A DNA stretch of 41,116 bases from Comamonadaceae bacterium UBA2334 (GTDB lineage Bacteria > Pseudomonadota > Gammaproteobacteria > Burkholderiales > Burkholderiaceae_C). The translations under genes and the position numbers were made by a program. The stretch covers positions 1 through 41,116 of the forward strand of contig DDUQ01000073.1 of NCBI GenBank assembly GCA_002344885.1, in the 5' to 3' direction. This document shows positions 1 to 7,543 of the stretch, piece after piece (position 1 is the first letter of the stretch; each line of letters opens with the position of its first letter). Under the pieces are notes generated by a model, which saw nothing but the letters and a program-made list of their open reading frames with translations, did not search any database and had not been told where the DNA came from.

Positions 1-57
1 GCAGAAAGAGCAGGATGCGATACCCCGGGAATGCAGTCGCCTGCAGGTGTCGCACTC

Positions 58-134
58 GCGCCCGTAGCTCAACCGGATAGAGCACCGGCCTTCTAAGCCG
101 TAGGTCACTGGTTCGAATCCAGTCGGGTAGGCCA
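58..134 (+). tRNA. tRNA-Arg (anticodon TCT), imperfect acceptor stem
   Basis: The cloverleaf can be folded by hand. The D stem is GCTC/GAGC, the anticodon loop CTTCTAA carries TCT at 92-94, the T stem and loop at 107-123 contain TTCGAAT, and CCA is encoded at 132-134. This anticodon reads AGA and AGG arginine codons. The acceptor stem is odd: 60-64 pair with 124-128 (one G-T wobble), but G58 faces G130 and C59 faces A129, so the two outermost pairs are missing. The usual Arg-TCT tRNA of related bacteria, as I remember it, ends CGGGCGC-G-CCA and pairs fully. The gene may be a degenerate copy or an old integration scar, or the mismatches may be tolerated. Confidence 0.85.
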
Positions 135-187
135 CCCAAGCACACACGCCAGACCATCTGTTATTCAGACGGCTGGGTGTAAGAACT

Positions 188-236
188 GATAGCTAAATCA
201 TCAATCAAATTAAGCGGTACAGCCACTTCTTTGATT
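188..236 (-). repeat. AT-rich dispersed repeat, intergenic copy
   Basis: This stretch between the tRNA and the acyl-CoA dehydrogenase is much more AT-rich than its surroundings. Read on the minus strand it shares the ordered blocks TGGCT, CGCTTA, ATTGATG and GCTATC with a segment inside nadE (27601-27646) and more loosely with one inside the FemAB-like gene (25817-25862). It overlaps a perfect 9-bp inverted repeat, TCAATCAAA at 201-209 and TTTGATTGA at 230-238, which could also act as a terminator for the minus-strand cluster. Confidence 0.5.
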
Positions 237-255
237 GAATTCAACCATGAGGCTT

Positions 256-1515
256 TCAACAGCCTCTGGTGATGGGCATGTCCACTGGCTTGGCCGAGTT
301 CAGGTACTTGGCCAGTTCCAGTTTGGCAATCGCATTGCGGTGGACTTCGTCGGGCCCATCGGCGAGTCGAAGCGTTCGTTGCAGGGCGTACGCGTAGGCC
401 AGAGGGAAGTCATCCGATACGCCCGCACCGCCGTGCGCCTGGATGGCCCAGTCAATCACTTTGGCTGCCACGTTGGGTGCCACCACTTTGATCATTGCAA
501 TCTCGGTCCTGGCGACTTTGTTGCCGACGGTGTCCATCATGTAGGCCGCCTTCAGGGTGAGCAACCGCGCCTGATCGATCAAACACCGTGATTCGGCGAT
601 GCGCTCGTGCCACACAGATTGGGCCGCAATGGGTTTGCCAAAAGCGATGCGGCTGTTCAGCCGTTTGCACATCAATTCCAGTGCACGTTCCGCCGCGCCA
701 ATGGATCGCATGCAGTGGTGGATGCGCCCGGGGCCCAAGCGCCCCTGGGCGATCTCAAAGCCACGACCTTCGCCGAGCAGCAGGTTGGTGACGGGCACGC
801 GGACATTGGTCAGCACCACTTCCATGTGCCCGTGAGGTGCATCGTCGTAGCCGAACACATTCAGTGCCCGAACCACTTCGATGCCGGGTGTGTTGGATGG
901 GACGAGGATCATCGATTGCTGCTGGTGTCTGCCTGCGTCCGGGTCGGTTTTACCCATCACGATGTACACCGCGCACCGTGGGTCACCGGCCCCGGACGAC
1001 CACCATTTCCTTCCGTTGATGACGTAATCGTCGCCGTCACTTTCTATCCGGCACTGGATGTTCGTGGCATCAGAAGAGGCCACTTCAGGTTCCGTCATCA
1101 GGAAAGCTGAGCGTATGTCTCCCCTGAGGAGGGGCTCCAGCCATTGGTCCTTTTGGGCTTCTGTGCCATAGCGCTCGATGGTTTCCATGTTCCCGGTGTC
1201 GGGCGCGGAGCAGTTGAATACTTCAGCGGCGAACGGGACTCGTCCCATGATTTCACACATGGGGGCGTACTCGAGGTTGGTAAGTCCTTCTGGTGCACGG
1301 GCTGACGATGGCAAAAACAGGTTCCACAACCCTGCTGCCTTGGCCAGGGGTTTGAGTTCTTCAATGAGCTGTGTGGGTACCCAGGCGTTTCCTTTGGCGC
1401 GGTTGGCTGCGATCTCGGCAAAGAACCTCGCTTCGTTGGGGTAAACGTGTTCGTCCATGAAGGCCAGCAGCTGGGCCTGCATTTGCTTGACTTTGGGTGT
1501 GTAGTCGAATTGCAT
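256..1515 (-). CDS. ACAD10/11-type acyl-CoA dehydrogenase
   Basis: This 419-residue flavoprotein has the acyl-CoA dehydrogenase layout: a helical N-terminal domain, a central beta domain with FLMTEPEVASSDATN and GRKWWSSGAGDPRC, and a C-terminal helical domain with QAHGGAGVSDD. These features match the ACAD10/ACAD11 branch, whose members act on 4-hydroxyacyl-CoAs after phosphorylation. The segment RLADGPDEVH near residue 386 takes the place of the YEGT catalytic segment of ordinary acyl-CoA dehydrogenases, so the base position appears to be Asp rather than Glu by hand alignment. It lies 45 bp downstream of an APH-fold kinase, the same two activities that are fused in mammalian ACAD11. The ATG start gives the expected N-terminus. 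The substrate is inferred. Confidence 0.9.
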   Translation of the reverse strand: MQFDYTPKVKQMQAQLLAFMDEHVYPNEARFFAEIAANRAKGNAWVPTQLIEELKPLAKAAGLWNLFLPSSARAPEGLTNLEYAPMCEIMGRVPFAAEVFNCSAPDTGNMETIERYGTEAQKDQWLEPLLRGDIRSAFLMTEPEVASSDATNIQCRIESDGDDYVINGRKWWSSGAGDPRCAVYIVMGKTDPDAGRHQQQSMILVPSNTPGIEVVRALNVFGYDDAPHGHMEVVLTNVRVPVTNLLLGEGRGFEIAQGRLGPGRIHHCMRSIGAAERALELMCKRLNSRIAFGKPIAAQSVWHERIAESRCLIDQARLLTLKAAYMMDTVGNKVARTEIAMIKVVAPNVAAKVIDWAIQAHGGAGVSDDFPLAYAYALQRTLRLADGPDEVHRNAIAKLELAKYLNSAKPVDMPITRGC

Positions 1516-1560
1516 GGTTGTCTTTCTGTGTGTAGTGATGGTGAATCGCGGGGCTGATCG

Positions 1561-2652
1561 TCAGGCGCGTCTTTGCTGTGCGAGTTGCCAGGCTTTGCGT
1601 GCCATGGGGACAGCACCTGCAGCCGATTGAAGCGCCTGAGCACTGGACGCAGTCCCCGCTTCGACTCGCTTGGCGATGCCTTGCAAAATGGCAGCCAGTC
1701 GGAACATGTTGTAGGCCAGATAGAAGTTCCAGTCGGCTTTCAACTGATCAGGTTGAATGAATCCCGTGCGCTCGCAATACAGACGGATGTACTCTTCTTC
1801 AGACGGAATGCCCAGTGCGTCCAGATCGAGGCCCGCAATGCCGCGAAAGGCTCCCGGCTCGATGTGCCAGGACATGCAGTGGTAGCTGAAATCTGCCAGC
1901 GGGTGTCCGATGGTCGAAAGCTCCCAGTCCAGAACCGCCCATGCAGTGGACTGATCGGGGGCAAACATCAGGTTGTCCATCCGGTAGTCGCCGTGGACGA
2001 TGGCGGGCCGGGTGTCGGCCAGTGCGCTGGCGGGTATGTTTGCCGGCAGCCATTCGATCAAGGCATCCATTTCACGGATGGGCTGGGTCACCGACGACAG
2101 GTATTGCTTGGACCAGCGGCCAATCTGTCGTTCAAAGTAGTTGCCCGGTTTGCCGTAATCTGCCAATCCAACGGCCACATGGTCAACTTGGTGGAGAGCC
2201 GCCAGAACGCGGTTCATCTCCAGATAGATGCCGCGGCGCTGAGCTTGGGACATGCCGGGCAGAGACTGATCCCAATACACGGTACCGGGCACGAACGCCA
2301 TCACATAGAACGCCCTGCCGATGACAGACTCGTCTTCGCACAGCACATGCATGTCGGCCACTGGAACGTCAGTCTGGCGCAAAGCCGACATGACTCGAAA
2401 CTCACGTTCGATCGCATGGGCCGAGGGAAGCAGCTTGGCTGCTGGCCCAGGCTTGGCCCGCATGACGTATGACCGGGACGGCGTGGTCAGCTTGTAGGTG
2501 GGGTTGGACTGCCCGCCTTTGAACATGTCAACCTGCAGGGGGCCCTTGAAGTCGGGCAGCCGTTGGGTCAACCAGGTTTCAAGCGCCTGGGTATCGAACA
2601 CATGTGCAGGCGAGACGGGCCTGGTACCGTCGAAGGTGTGGGTGTTATCCAT
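1561..2652 (-). CDS. APH-fold phosphotransferase (ACAD11 kinase-like)
   Basis: This 363-residue protein has the aminoglycoside/choline kinase fold. The catalytic loop HGDYRMDNLMF supplies the HxDxxxxN pattern, and the Mg-binding segment is AVLDWELSTIGHPLAD. The N-terminal half holds FKGGQSNPTYKL and the following Lys/Arg-containing strand (SYVMRAKPG) expected of the nucleotide lobe. In this subfamily the substrate is probably not an antibiotic: relatives next to ACAD10/11-type dehydrogenases phosphorylate the 4-hydroxyl of hydroxyacyl-CoAs. It ends 45 bp before the dehydrogenase start, in the same direction, which supports cotranscription. No resistance role is suggested by the context. Confidence 0.88.
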   Translation of the reverse strand: MDNTHTFDGTRPVSPAHVFDTQALETWLTQRLPDFKGPLQVDMFKGGQSNPTYKLTTPSRSYVMRAKPGPAAKLLPSAHAIEREFRVMSALRQTDVPVADMHVLCEDESVIGRAFYVMAFVPGTVYWDQSLPGMSQAQRRGIYLEMNRVLAALHQVDHVAVGLADYGKPGNYFERQIGRWSKQYLSSVTQPIREMDALIEWLPANIPASALADTRPAIVHGDYRMDNLMFAPDQSTAWAVLDWELSTIGHPLADFSYHCMSWHIEPGAFRGIAGLDLDALGIPSEEEYIRLYCERTGFIQPDQLKADWNFYLAYNMFRLAAILQGIAKRVEAGTASSAQALQSAAGAVPMARKAWQLAQQRRA

Positions 2653-2718
2653 TGACTGGCTTCGGTTTTCAATGATGATGAATTGAGATCGAAGCCAGAC
2701 GGGGGAGTTGGATGGCCG

Positions 2719-3438
2719 TCAGGACTCCGATTCGGTGATACGCATGAGCTTTTCGCGCTGCCGGACCACCAGGCCGCCTGGTTCGATCCTGATGGCACCT
2801 TCGCGCTCCATGGCTTTGAGCTCCTGATTGACTCGCTGACGGGAGGCCCCCAGCAGTTGGGCGAGCTCCTCCTGAGCCAGTTGCAGACTGATGCGTGTCT
2901 CGTTGCCATCTGCCAGGCAGGGTACGCCATAGCTGCGCGCAAGGTGAAGCAGTTGCTTGGCCAGTCGCGCCCTGAGCGGCAAGGTGTTGAGGTCTTCCAC
3001 CAGTCCGAACAGTTGCCGAATGCGCCGAGCCTGCAGGCGCATCAGCGCTTCGTAGAGTTCGACATGCTGGGTCAAGATTTTCTGAAAATCGTTTCTCGCG
3101 ACACACAGCAGCGTGGTCGCACCATGCGCATAGGCATCGTGCGTCCGTCGGTCTCCGTCGAACATCGCCACATCGCCAAACCAGACCCCGGGTTCGACGT
3201 AGGTCAGCGTGATCAGCTTGCCGGACAGCGAGGTGGAGCTCACCCGGACGGCACCTTTTGCCACGGCTGTCCACTCGGTAGGCGGATCGCCCCGTGCGGT
3301 GATCAGATCGCTGTCTTTGAATCGCTTGACGTAGGCGCATCGGAGAATGTCGTGTCGGAGCGAAGGTGATAAGGTGGAGAACCAACGGCCACCGTTGATG
3401 GCTTCGCGTTCTTCCATTGTCAGAATGGGTTCGTCCAT
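2719..3438 (-). CDS. Crp/Fnr-family transcriptional regulator
   Basis: The protein has an N-terminal cyclic-nucleotide-binding-like beta barrel (residues about 20-130, including GVWFGDVAMFDGDRRTHDA) and a C-terminal winged helix-turn-helix (ISLQLAQEELAQLLGASRQRVNQ). I chose the ATG at 3438 (MDEPILTMEER, 239 residues). A start further upstream at 3588 would overlap the 3' end of the upstream dehydrogenase and add a tail unlike the family. No Fnr-type N-terminal cysteine cluster is present, so an oxygen-sensing FeS role is unlikely. It sits between the hydroxyacyl-CoA dehydrogenase and the kinase/dehydrogenase pair and may control them; the effector is unknown. Confidence 0.88.
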   Translation of the reverse strand: MDEPILTMEEREAINGGRWFSTLSPSLRHDILRCAYVKRFKDSDLITARGDPPTEWTAVAKGAVRVSSTSLSGKLITLTYVEPGVWFGDVAMFDGDRRTHDAYAHGATTLLCVARNDFQKILTQHVELYEALMRLQARRIRQLFGLVEDLNTLPLRARLAKQLLHLARSYGVPCLADGNETRISLQLAQEELAQLLGASRQRVNQELKAMEREGAIRIEPGGLVVRQREKLMRITESES

Positions 3439-3568
3439 GGTCTGTCTTTTCAGTGACTCGTATGAGCAAAATTGTCGCGATGGGGACGTGTGCGGCATGC
3501 GTTCAACACGTTGATGCAGTCGCACAGGTGTCAGGTTTCGGCGCAGAGCGTGAGATGGCTTGTTTGTG

Positions 3569-5089
3569 TCAAATCTCTTGCTGTGCAAGGCTCAGCCCCA
3601 GTGCGCCACGCCGACGCAGCCATGGAGAGGGGCGGTAACGTGGGTCACCGTAAACTGTTTGCAAGTTGAAGAGCACTTCCAGGACATTGCCGGGCCCCAG
3701 CAGGTCGCCCAGAGCCAGTGGGCCGTGAGGGTATCCGAGGCCAAGTCGCACAGCGGTGTCCAGATCGCTGGGTGAGCAGATGCCTTGCTGGCACATGTCT
3801 GCAGCGATGTTGACGATGTGCGCCAACACGCGCTGTGTCACAAATCCGCCGCTGTCACGGATGATGCTGACGGGCTTGCCGTCCTGTGCGAACAATGCCC
3901 ACGCCGCATCCCGCATGTCGGCGCGCGTGGCCGGATTCGTGGCCAGCACCCGTCGCCGGGTCGAGGCATCGTCCAGCAGCATGTCTATGCCGACGGTTCG
4001 GGTTGGGTCCAGTCTTTCGACGGCCGCAACGGTGGTGACGTCAAACCCCAGCGGTGCAACCAGTATCAGTGCCTGGGCTGATGGAGCCGCAGCTGTCTCA
4101 ATGCGCGCGTTGAAGCCCTTGAGCAATTGGTAGAGTTCTTGTCGCCGGGCTGCTTTCGGCGACACCCAAACTGGAGGAAGTTCAGTGATGGCAGGCGGCT
4201 TTGCATCCGCAACTTTTTCTGCAGCACCGTCTACATAGTTGTAAAAGCCTGAGCCGGTTTTTCTGCCCAGAACGTTGCCGGCCAGGCGTTGTGCGGTGAT
4301 CACGCTGGGCCGATACCGCGGCTCTTGGTAGTACTGGTGATACACCGATTCCATGACGGGGTGCGACACGTCAAGTCCAGTTAAATCCATCAGTTCCAGC
4401 GGGCCCAGTTTGAAGCCAACCTGATCTCGCAGAATGTTGTCAATCGTTGCAATGTCAGCAACCCGCTCGCCCAGGATACGCAGTGCCTCCGTTCCATAAG
4501 CTCGCCCAGCATGGTTGACGATGAAGCCAGGGGTGTCCTGGGCAATCACGGGTGTGTGCCCCATGCATTTGGCATAGCTGACCAGTTGCTCGACCACCGC
4601 AGGTTGGGTTTTCAGACCAGGGATGACTTCGACAACCTTCATCAGTGGCACAGGATTGAAAAAATGAAAGCCGACGATGTGACTTTCTCTGCCGGAGCCA
4701 GCGGCGATCGCGGTGATGGAAAGCGACGACGTGTTCGTGGCCAGAACAGTGGTCGGCGCAGTGATGGCCACCAGGTCCTTCATCAGCGCCCGCTTGATGT
4801 CCAAATTTTCCACAATGGCTTCCACCACGAGTTGGCAATCGGACAGGTCAGCCAAGCTGGATGCAACTGAAATGCGGTCAGCGAGTGCTGACGCATCAGC
4901 CCCACTCAATTTGCCTTTTTCTGCCAACTTTGCCCATTGGGCGCTCACCTGACTTCTGGCCTGGTCGGCCATGCCAGGTTGGTTGTCCAGCAGTTTGACG
5001 CGGCTGCCTGCCTGAGCGGCTATTTGGGCAATGCCCCGGCCCATGGCGCCGGTGCCAATGACGCCAACGCTATCGAATGCAGAAAACAT
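3569..5089 (-). CDS. 3-hydroxyacyl-CoA dehydrogenase (PaaH/FadB-like, two 3HCDH domains)
   Basis: The enzyme oxidises 3-hydroxyacyl-CoA to 3-ketoacyl-CoA with NAD. The Rossmann fold starts at once with VGVIGTGAMGRGIAQ. The catalytic region reads SSLSIT and GFHFFNPVPLMKVVEV, with the His of FHFFNP as the usual catalytic residue. The first C-terminal 3HCDH domain carries DTPGFIVNHAGR, and a second degenerate copy follows (DSGGFVTQRVLAHIVN, then YPHGPLALGD), which is the PaaH/PaaC arrangement of about 500 residues. I chose the ATG at 5089 (506 residues); a GTG at 5125 would add 12 residues ahead of the fold. Being first in a minus-strand group with the Crp regulator, kinase and ACAD, it may complete a hydroxy-acid degradation route. 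PaaH in phenylacetate breakdown is an alternative, but no other paa gene is visible. Confidence 0.9.
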   Translation of the reverse strand: MFSAFDSVGVIGTGAMGRGIAQIAAQAGSRVKLLDNQPGMADQARSQVSAQWAKLAEKGKLSGADASALADRISVASSLADLSDCQLVVEAIVENLDIKRALMKDLVAITAPTTVLATNTSSLSITAIAAGSGRESHIVGFHFFNPVPLMKVVEVIPGLKTQPAVVEQLVSYAKCMGHTPVIAQDTPGFIVNHAGRAYGTEALRILGERVADIATIDNILRDQVGFKLGPLELMDLTGLDVSHPVMESVYHQYYQEPRYRPSVITAQRLAGNVLGRKTGSGFYNYVDGAAEKVADAKPPAITELPPVWVSPKAARRQELYQLLKGFNARIETAAAPSAQALILVAPLGFDVTTVAAVERLDPTRTVGIDMLLDDASTRRRVLATNPATRADMRDAAWALFAQDGKPVSIIRDSGGFVTQRVLAHIVNIAADMCQQGICSPSDLDTAVRLGLGYPHGPLALGDLLGPGNVLEVLFNLQTVYGDPRYRPSPWLRRRGALGLSLAQQEI

Positions 5090-5165
5090 ACGGATGCTCT
5101 TAAATAAAAATGGGAACCAAGCCACCTGTGACAGAATGGCGCGAGTTGTTCAGGGGTGAGGGTTT

Positions 5166-7463
5166 ATGGTGCGTCGGGTTCTGGTGGCTGGAGTTATCGG
5201 TGTTGCAACGGCAAGTGCCTGGGGTTTGTCCTTGGGCCCATTTGCCGGGCATGCTGTGATGGGCCGTCCATTGGACATCAACATCCCGCTGACTTTGGGG
5301 TCTGGCGAATCAGCATCGGATCTATGCCCGGTGGTGAGGGTGTATTTTGGCGAAGATCCATTGGGTCAGAGTCAAGTCAGAACTTCCATCAAGGGCGATG
5401 GTGGCAGTGGCACCGCCATGTTGCATGTCACCACACTGACAGCGCTGACAGAGCCTTATGCACGTGTAGATGTGGTGGCGGGTTGTACCAATCAGTTTTC
5501 CCGACAGTACACCATCCTTGCGGATCTGCCTGCGATAGAACCGGCAAAACCTGTCAAGGTGCCGTTGCCTGTCTCGTTGCCGGTTGCCACCGTGGCAGAC
5601 GATGGAGAGAAAAAATTCACGCCGGCAGGTGGCGCTCAGGCACCGCGTGCCACTCAGTCTGCTGAACCAGTCGCGACCAAAAAGCCCGCAAAGGCTGTTC
5701 GCCAGGTCGAATCAAAGGAGATCTCGCCTTCCCCGAGTGCCAGACAGATGCCGTTGCCATCTGGCTCGCAAAGCGAAGCGCCGGCGTTGCAGGGTGCGAG
5801 GCTGAAACTCGATCCAGTCGAGCTGGTCGCTTCCGCCGCGCAATGGTCACCGAGCTTGAAAATGGCAGCAGAGAGCGCAGCGTTGGTCAACGTGGATGCC
5901 AATCCTGAATTGGAGCAACGCCGGGCAGCAGCGCGTGCGCTTTGGCGTGCCATGAACGAAGAGCCTGAACAGCTGGCGACCAAACAAGTGCAGGCGGCCG
6001 CAGCAGCCGCTGAGACCCAGGCTGTCAGACAGCAGCTGGCAGCGGCGAGGCAGGCGGAGGCCGAGCTGCAGGTCGCGTTGCAGACTGAACGCGATGGCAT
6101 TTATTCCCATCCGGTCGTGCTGGCCCTGGGGGGAGGGTTGCTGCTCGCGTTGGGCGGATTTGCATGGGTCATGCGGCGAGGCAGACCCGCATCGGGCAAC
6201 AAACAACCCTGGTGGAAAAAGGCAGACGGGAAAGCCCCGCTGGCTGAAAAACCTGCCGTTTCTGTGCTGGGGGGCGCTCCCAAGCCCAAGGTGGTCAAAA
6301 AGCGCAGCTTGTTTGCCGGACTGGCTGCATGGGTTGAGGGCTTGAAGCACCGCCGCAAGCGGCGTGTGGAGGATGATTCGTTTTTTCCGCCCGATTCACT
6401 TTTCAAGGGTGGGCCGGTCAGGCGAGAACTTGCGCCCAAAGCAGCAGACAAGGGGCACACAACGCTTGGTCACTCCGAGTTCTCCGCCAGTTCCTTGTTG
6501 CAAGGCAACCGATCCATGGCCACGGAAGAGTTGTTCGACCTGCAACAGCAAGTGGAATTTTTCATTTCCCTGGGGCAAGCTGAACAGGCTGTCGATGTAT
6601 TGGTGGCGCACCTGTCGGACAGCCTGGAGCCGAGTCCACTGGCCTATTTGGATCTGCTGCGGCTTTACCACGACTTGGACCGCCGCACGGAATACGAAGC
6701 ATTGCGGAAAGATTTCAACCGCCAATTCGGTGGTGCGGCCCCTGCATTCGAGAACTACTCACAGTCACGTCGTGGATTGGAGCGATACGAAAAAGCCATC
6801 AGCCGAATCCAGAGTCTGTGGCCAACCCCGGCAGTGCTGGATGTGATCGAGGGTTCGATTTTCCGGCAGTCGTCTGGCGACGATCAGGAAGTTTTCGACC
6901 TTGAAGCTTATCGTGAGCTGCTGTTGTTGTACGGTATTGCCAGAGAGATCATCGAGCCAGACAGCTTGTTGGGCGCCATGGGGGGGGCTTCTTCCTTCGG
7001 GTACTTTGGTGACTCGACGCCGGCGCCACCACCCTCGAACACCGAGCTCCAGCCATTGACCGCCCAAACGCGCGAGACGCTTGAGCGTGACCTGTCTGCT
7101 TTGCCCAATCAGGGACCCGATACCCTGCAGGATCACTCACCAGCGGAAGCAACGTCTGTTGACCTGGACATTGACCTCAGCTTGGACTTTGAACTGGGCG
7201 ACGCTGAAATGCCACAGGCAAACAAAGTAGATTTACACGAGCCTATTGCAGGCGAGACGTCAGGCGGTGACCGTATGACTCTCGACCTGTCTGACTCCAT
7301 GTTTGCGCTCCCGCCAGAATCAGCATCGGTAGAGGGCGCACCATCTGCTCAGCTGCAAGTGGCGGTGGCACCGGCCACACCCGATGTCGATCTGAGTCTG
7401 GATTTTTCAGACTTGGGAGACATCGAAAACTTTACCATCCGTAAGTCCGGTACCAAAGTGTAG
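5166..7463 (+). CDS. FimV/HubP-like polar hub protein
   Basis: This 765-residue protein begins with a signal peptide (MVRRVLVAGVIGVATASAWG) followed by the FimV N-terminal domain (LSLGPFAGHAVMGRPLDINI). A long Ala/Pro/Lys-rich region and a coiled-coil segment (LATKQVQAAAAAAETQAVRQ onwards) lead to one transmembrane helix near residues 315-335. The cytoplasmic part has a TPR-like helical segment around residue 450 (TEELFDLQQQVEFFISLGQA) and an acidic tail with repeated DLSLDF motifs. Proteins of this type organise the cell pole and assist type IV pilus assembly or twitching. I see no LysM motif. A good ribosome site (AGGGGTGAGGG) precedes the ATG. It is transcribed divergently from the dehydrogenase cluster. 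Confidence 0.8.
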   Translation: MVRRVLVAGVIGVATASAWGLSLGPFAGHAVMGRPLDINIPLTLGSGESASDLCPVVRVYFGEDPLGQSQVRTSIKGDGGSGTAMLHVTTLTALTEPYARVDVVAGCTNQFSRQYTILADLPAIEPAKPVKVPLPVSLPVATVADDGEKKFTPAGGAQAPRATQSAEPVATKKPAKAVRQVESKEISPSPSARQMPLPSGSQSEAPALQGARLKLDPVELVASAAQWSPSLKMAAESAALVNVDANPELEQRRAAARALWRAMNEEPEQLATKQVQAAAAAAETQAVRQQLAAARQAEAELQVALQTERDGIYSHPVVLALGGGLLLALGGFAWVMRRGRPASGNKQPWWKKADGKAPLAEKPAVSVLGGAPKPKVVKKRSLFAGLAAWVEGLKHRRKRRVEDDSFFPPDSLFKGGPVRRELAPKAADKGHTTLGHSEFSASSLLQGNRSMATEELFDLQQQVEFFISLGQAEQAVDVLVAHLSDSLEPSPLAYLDLLRLYHDLDRRTEYEALRKDFNRQFGGAAPAFENYSQSRRGLERYEKAISRIQSLWPTPAVLDVIEGSIFRQSSGDDQEVFDLEAYRELLLLYGIAREIIEPDSLLGAMGGASSFGYFGDSTPAPPPSNTELQPLTAQTRETLERDLSALPNQGPDTLQDHSPAEATSVDLDIDLSLDFELGDAEMPQANKVDLHEPIAGETSGGDRMTLDLSDSMFALPPESASVEGAPSAQLQVAVAPATPDVDLSLDFSDLGDIENFTIRKSGTKV

Positions 7464-7490
7464 GCGTGTGTTCAGTGTGGCGATTTGCCA

Positions 7491-7513
7491 GGTTTGCGCC
7501 AAGTTTGCAAACC
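7491..7513. terminator. Possible hairpin between convergent genes
   Basis: GGTTTGC at 7491-7497 and GCAAACC at 7507-7513 form a perfect 7-bp stem with a 9-nt loop between the convergent fimV-like and D-2-hydroxyacid dehydrogenase genes. There is no clear T-run on either strand, so intrinsic termination is uncertain. Confidence 0.3.
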
Positions 7514-7543
7514 CCAAGCAAGGCCTCCACATGCGCTGTGGGT

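Noticed and set aside
1561..2652. Aminoglycoside resistance gene
   Set aside because: The fold is shared with APH enzymes, but the neighbour and sequence match the metabolic ACAD11-type kinases; resistance is not supported.
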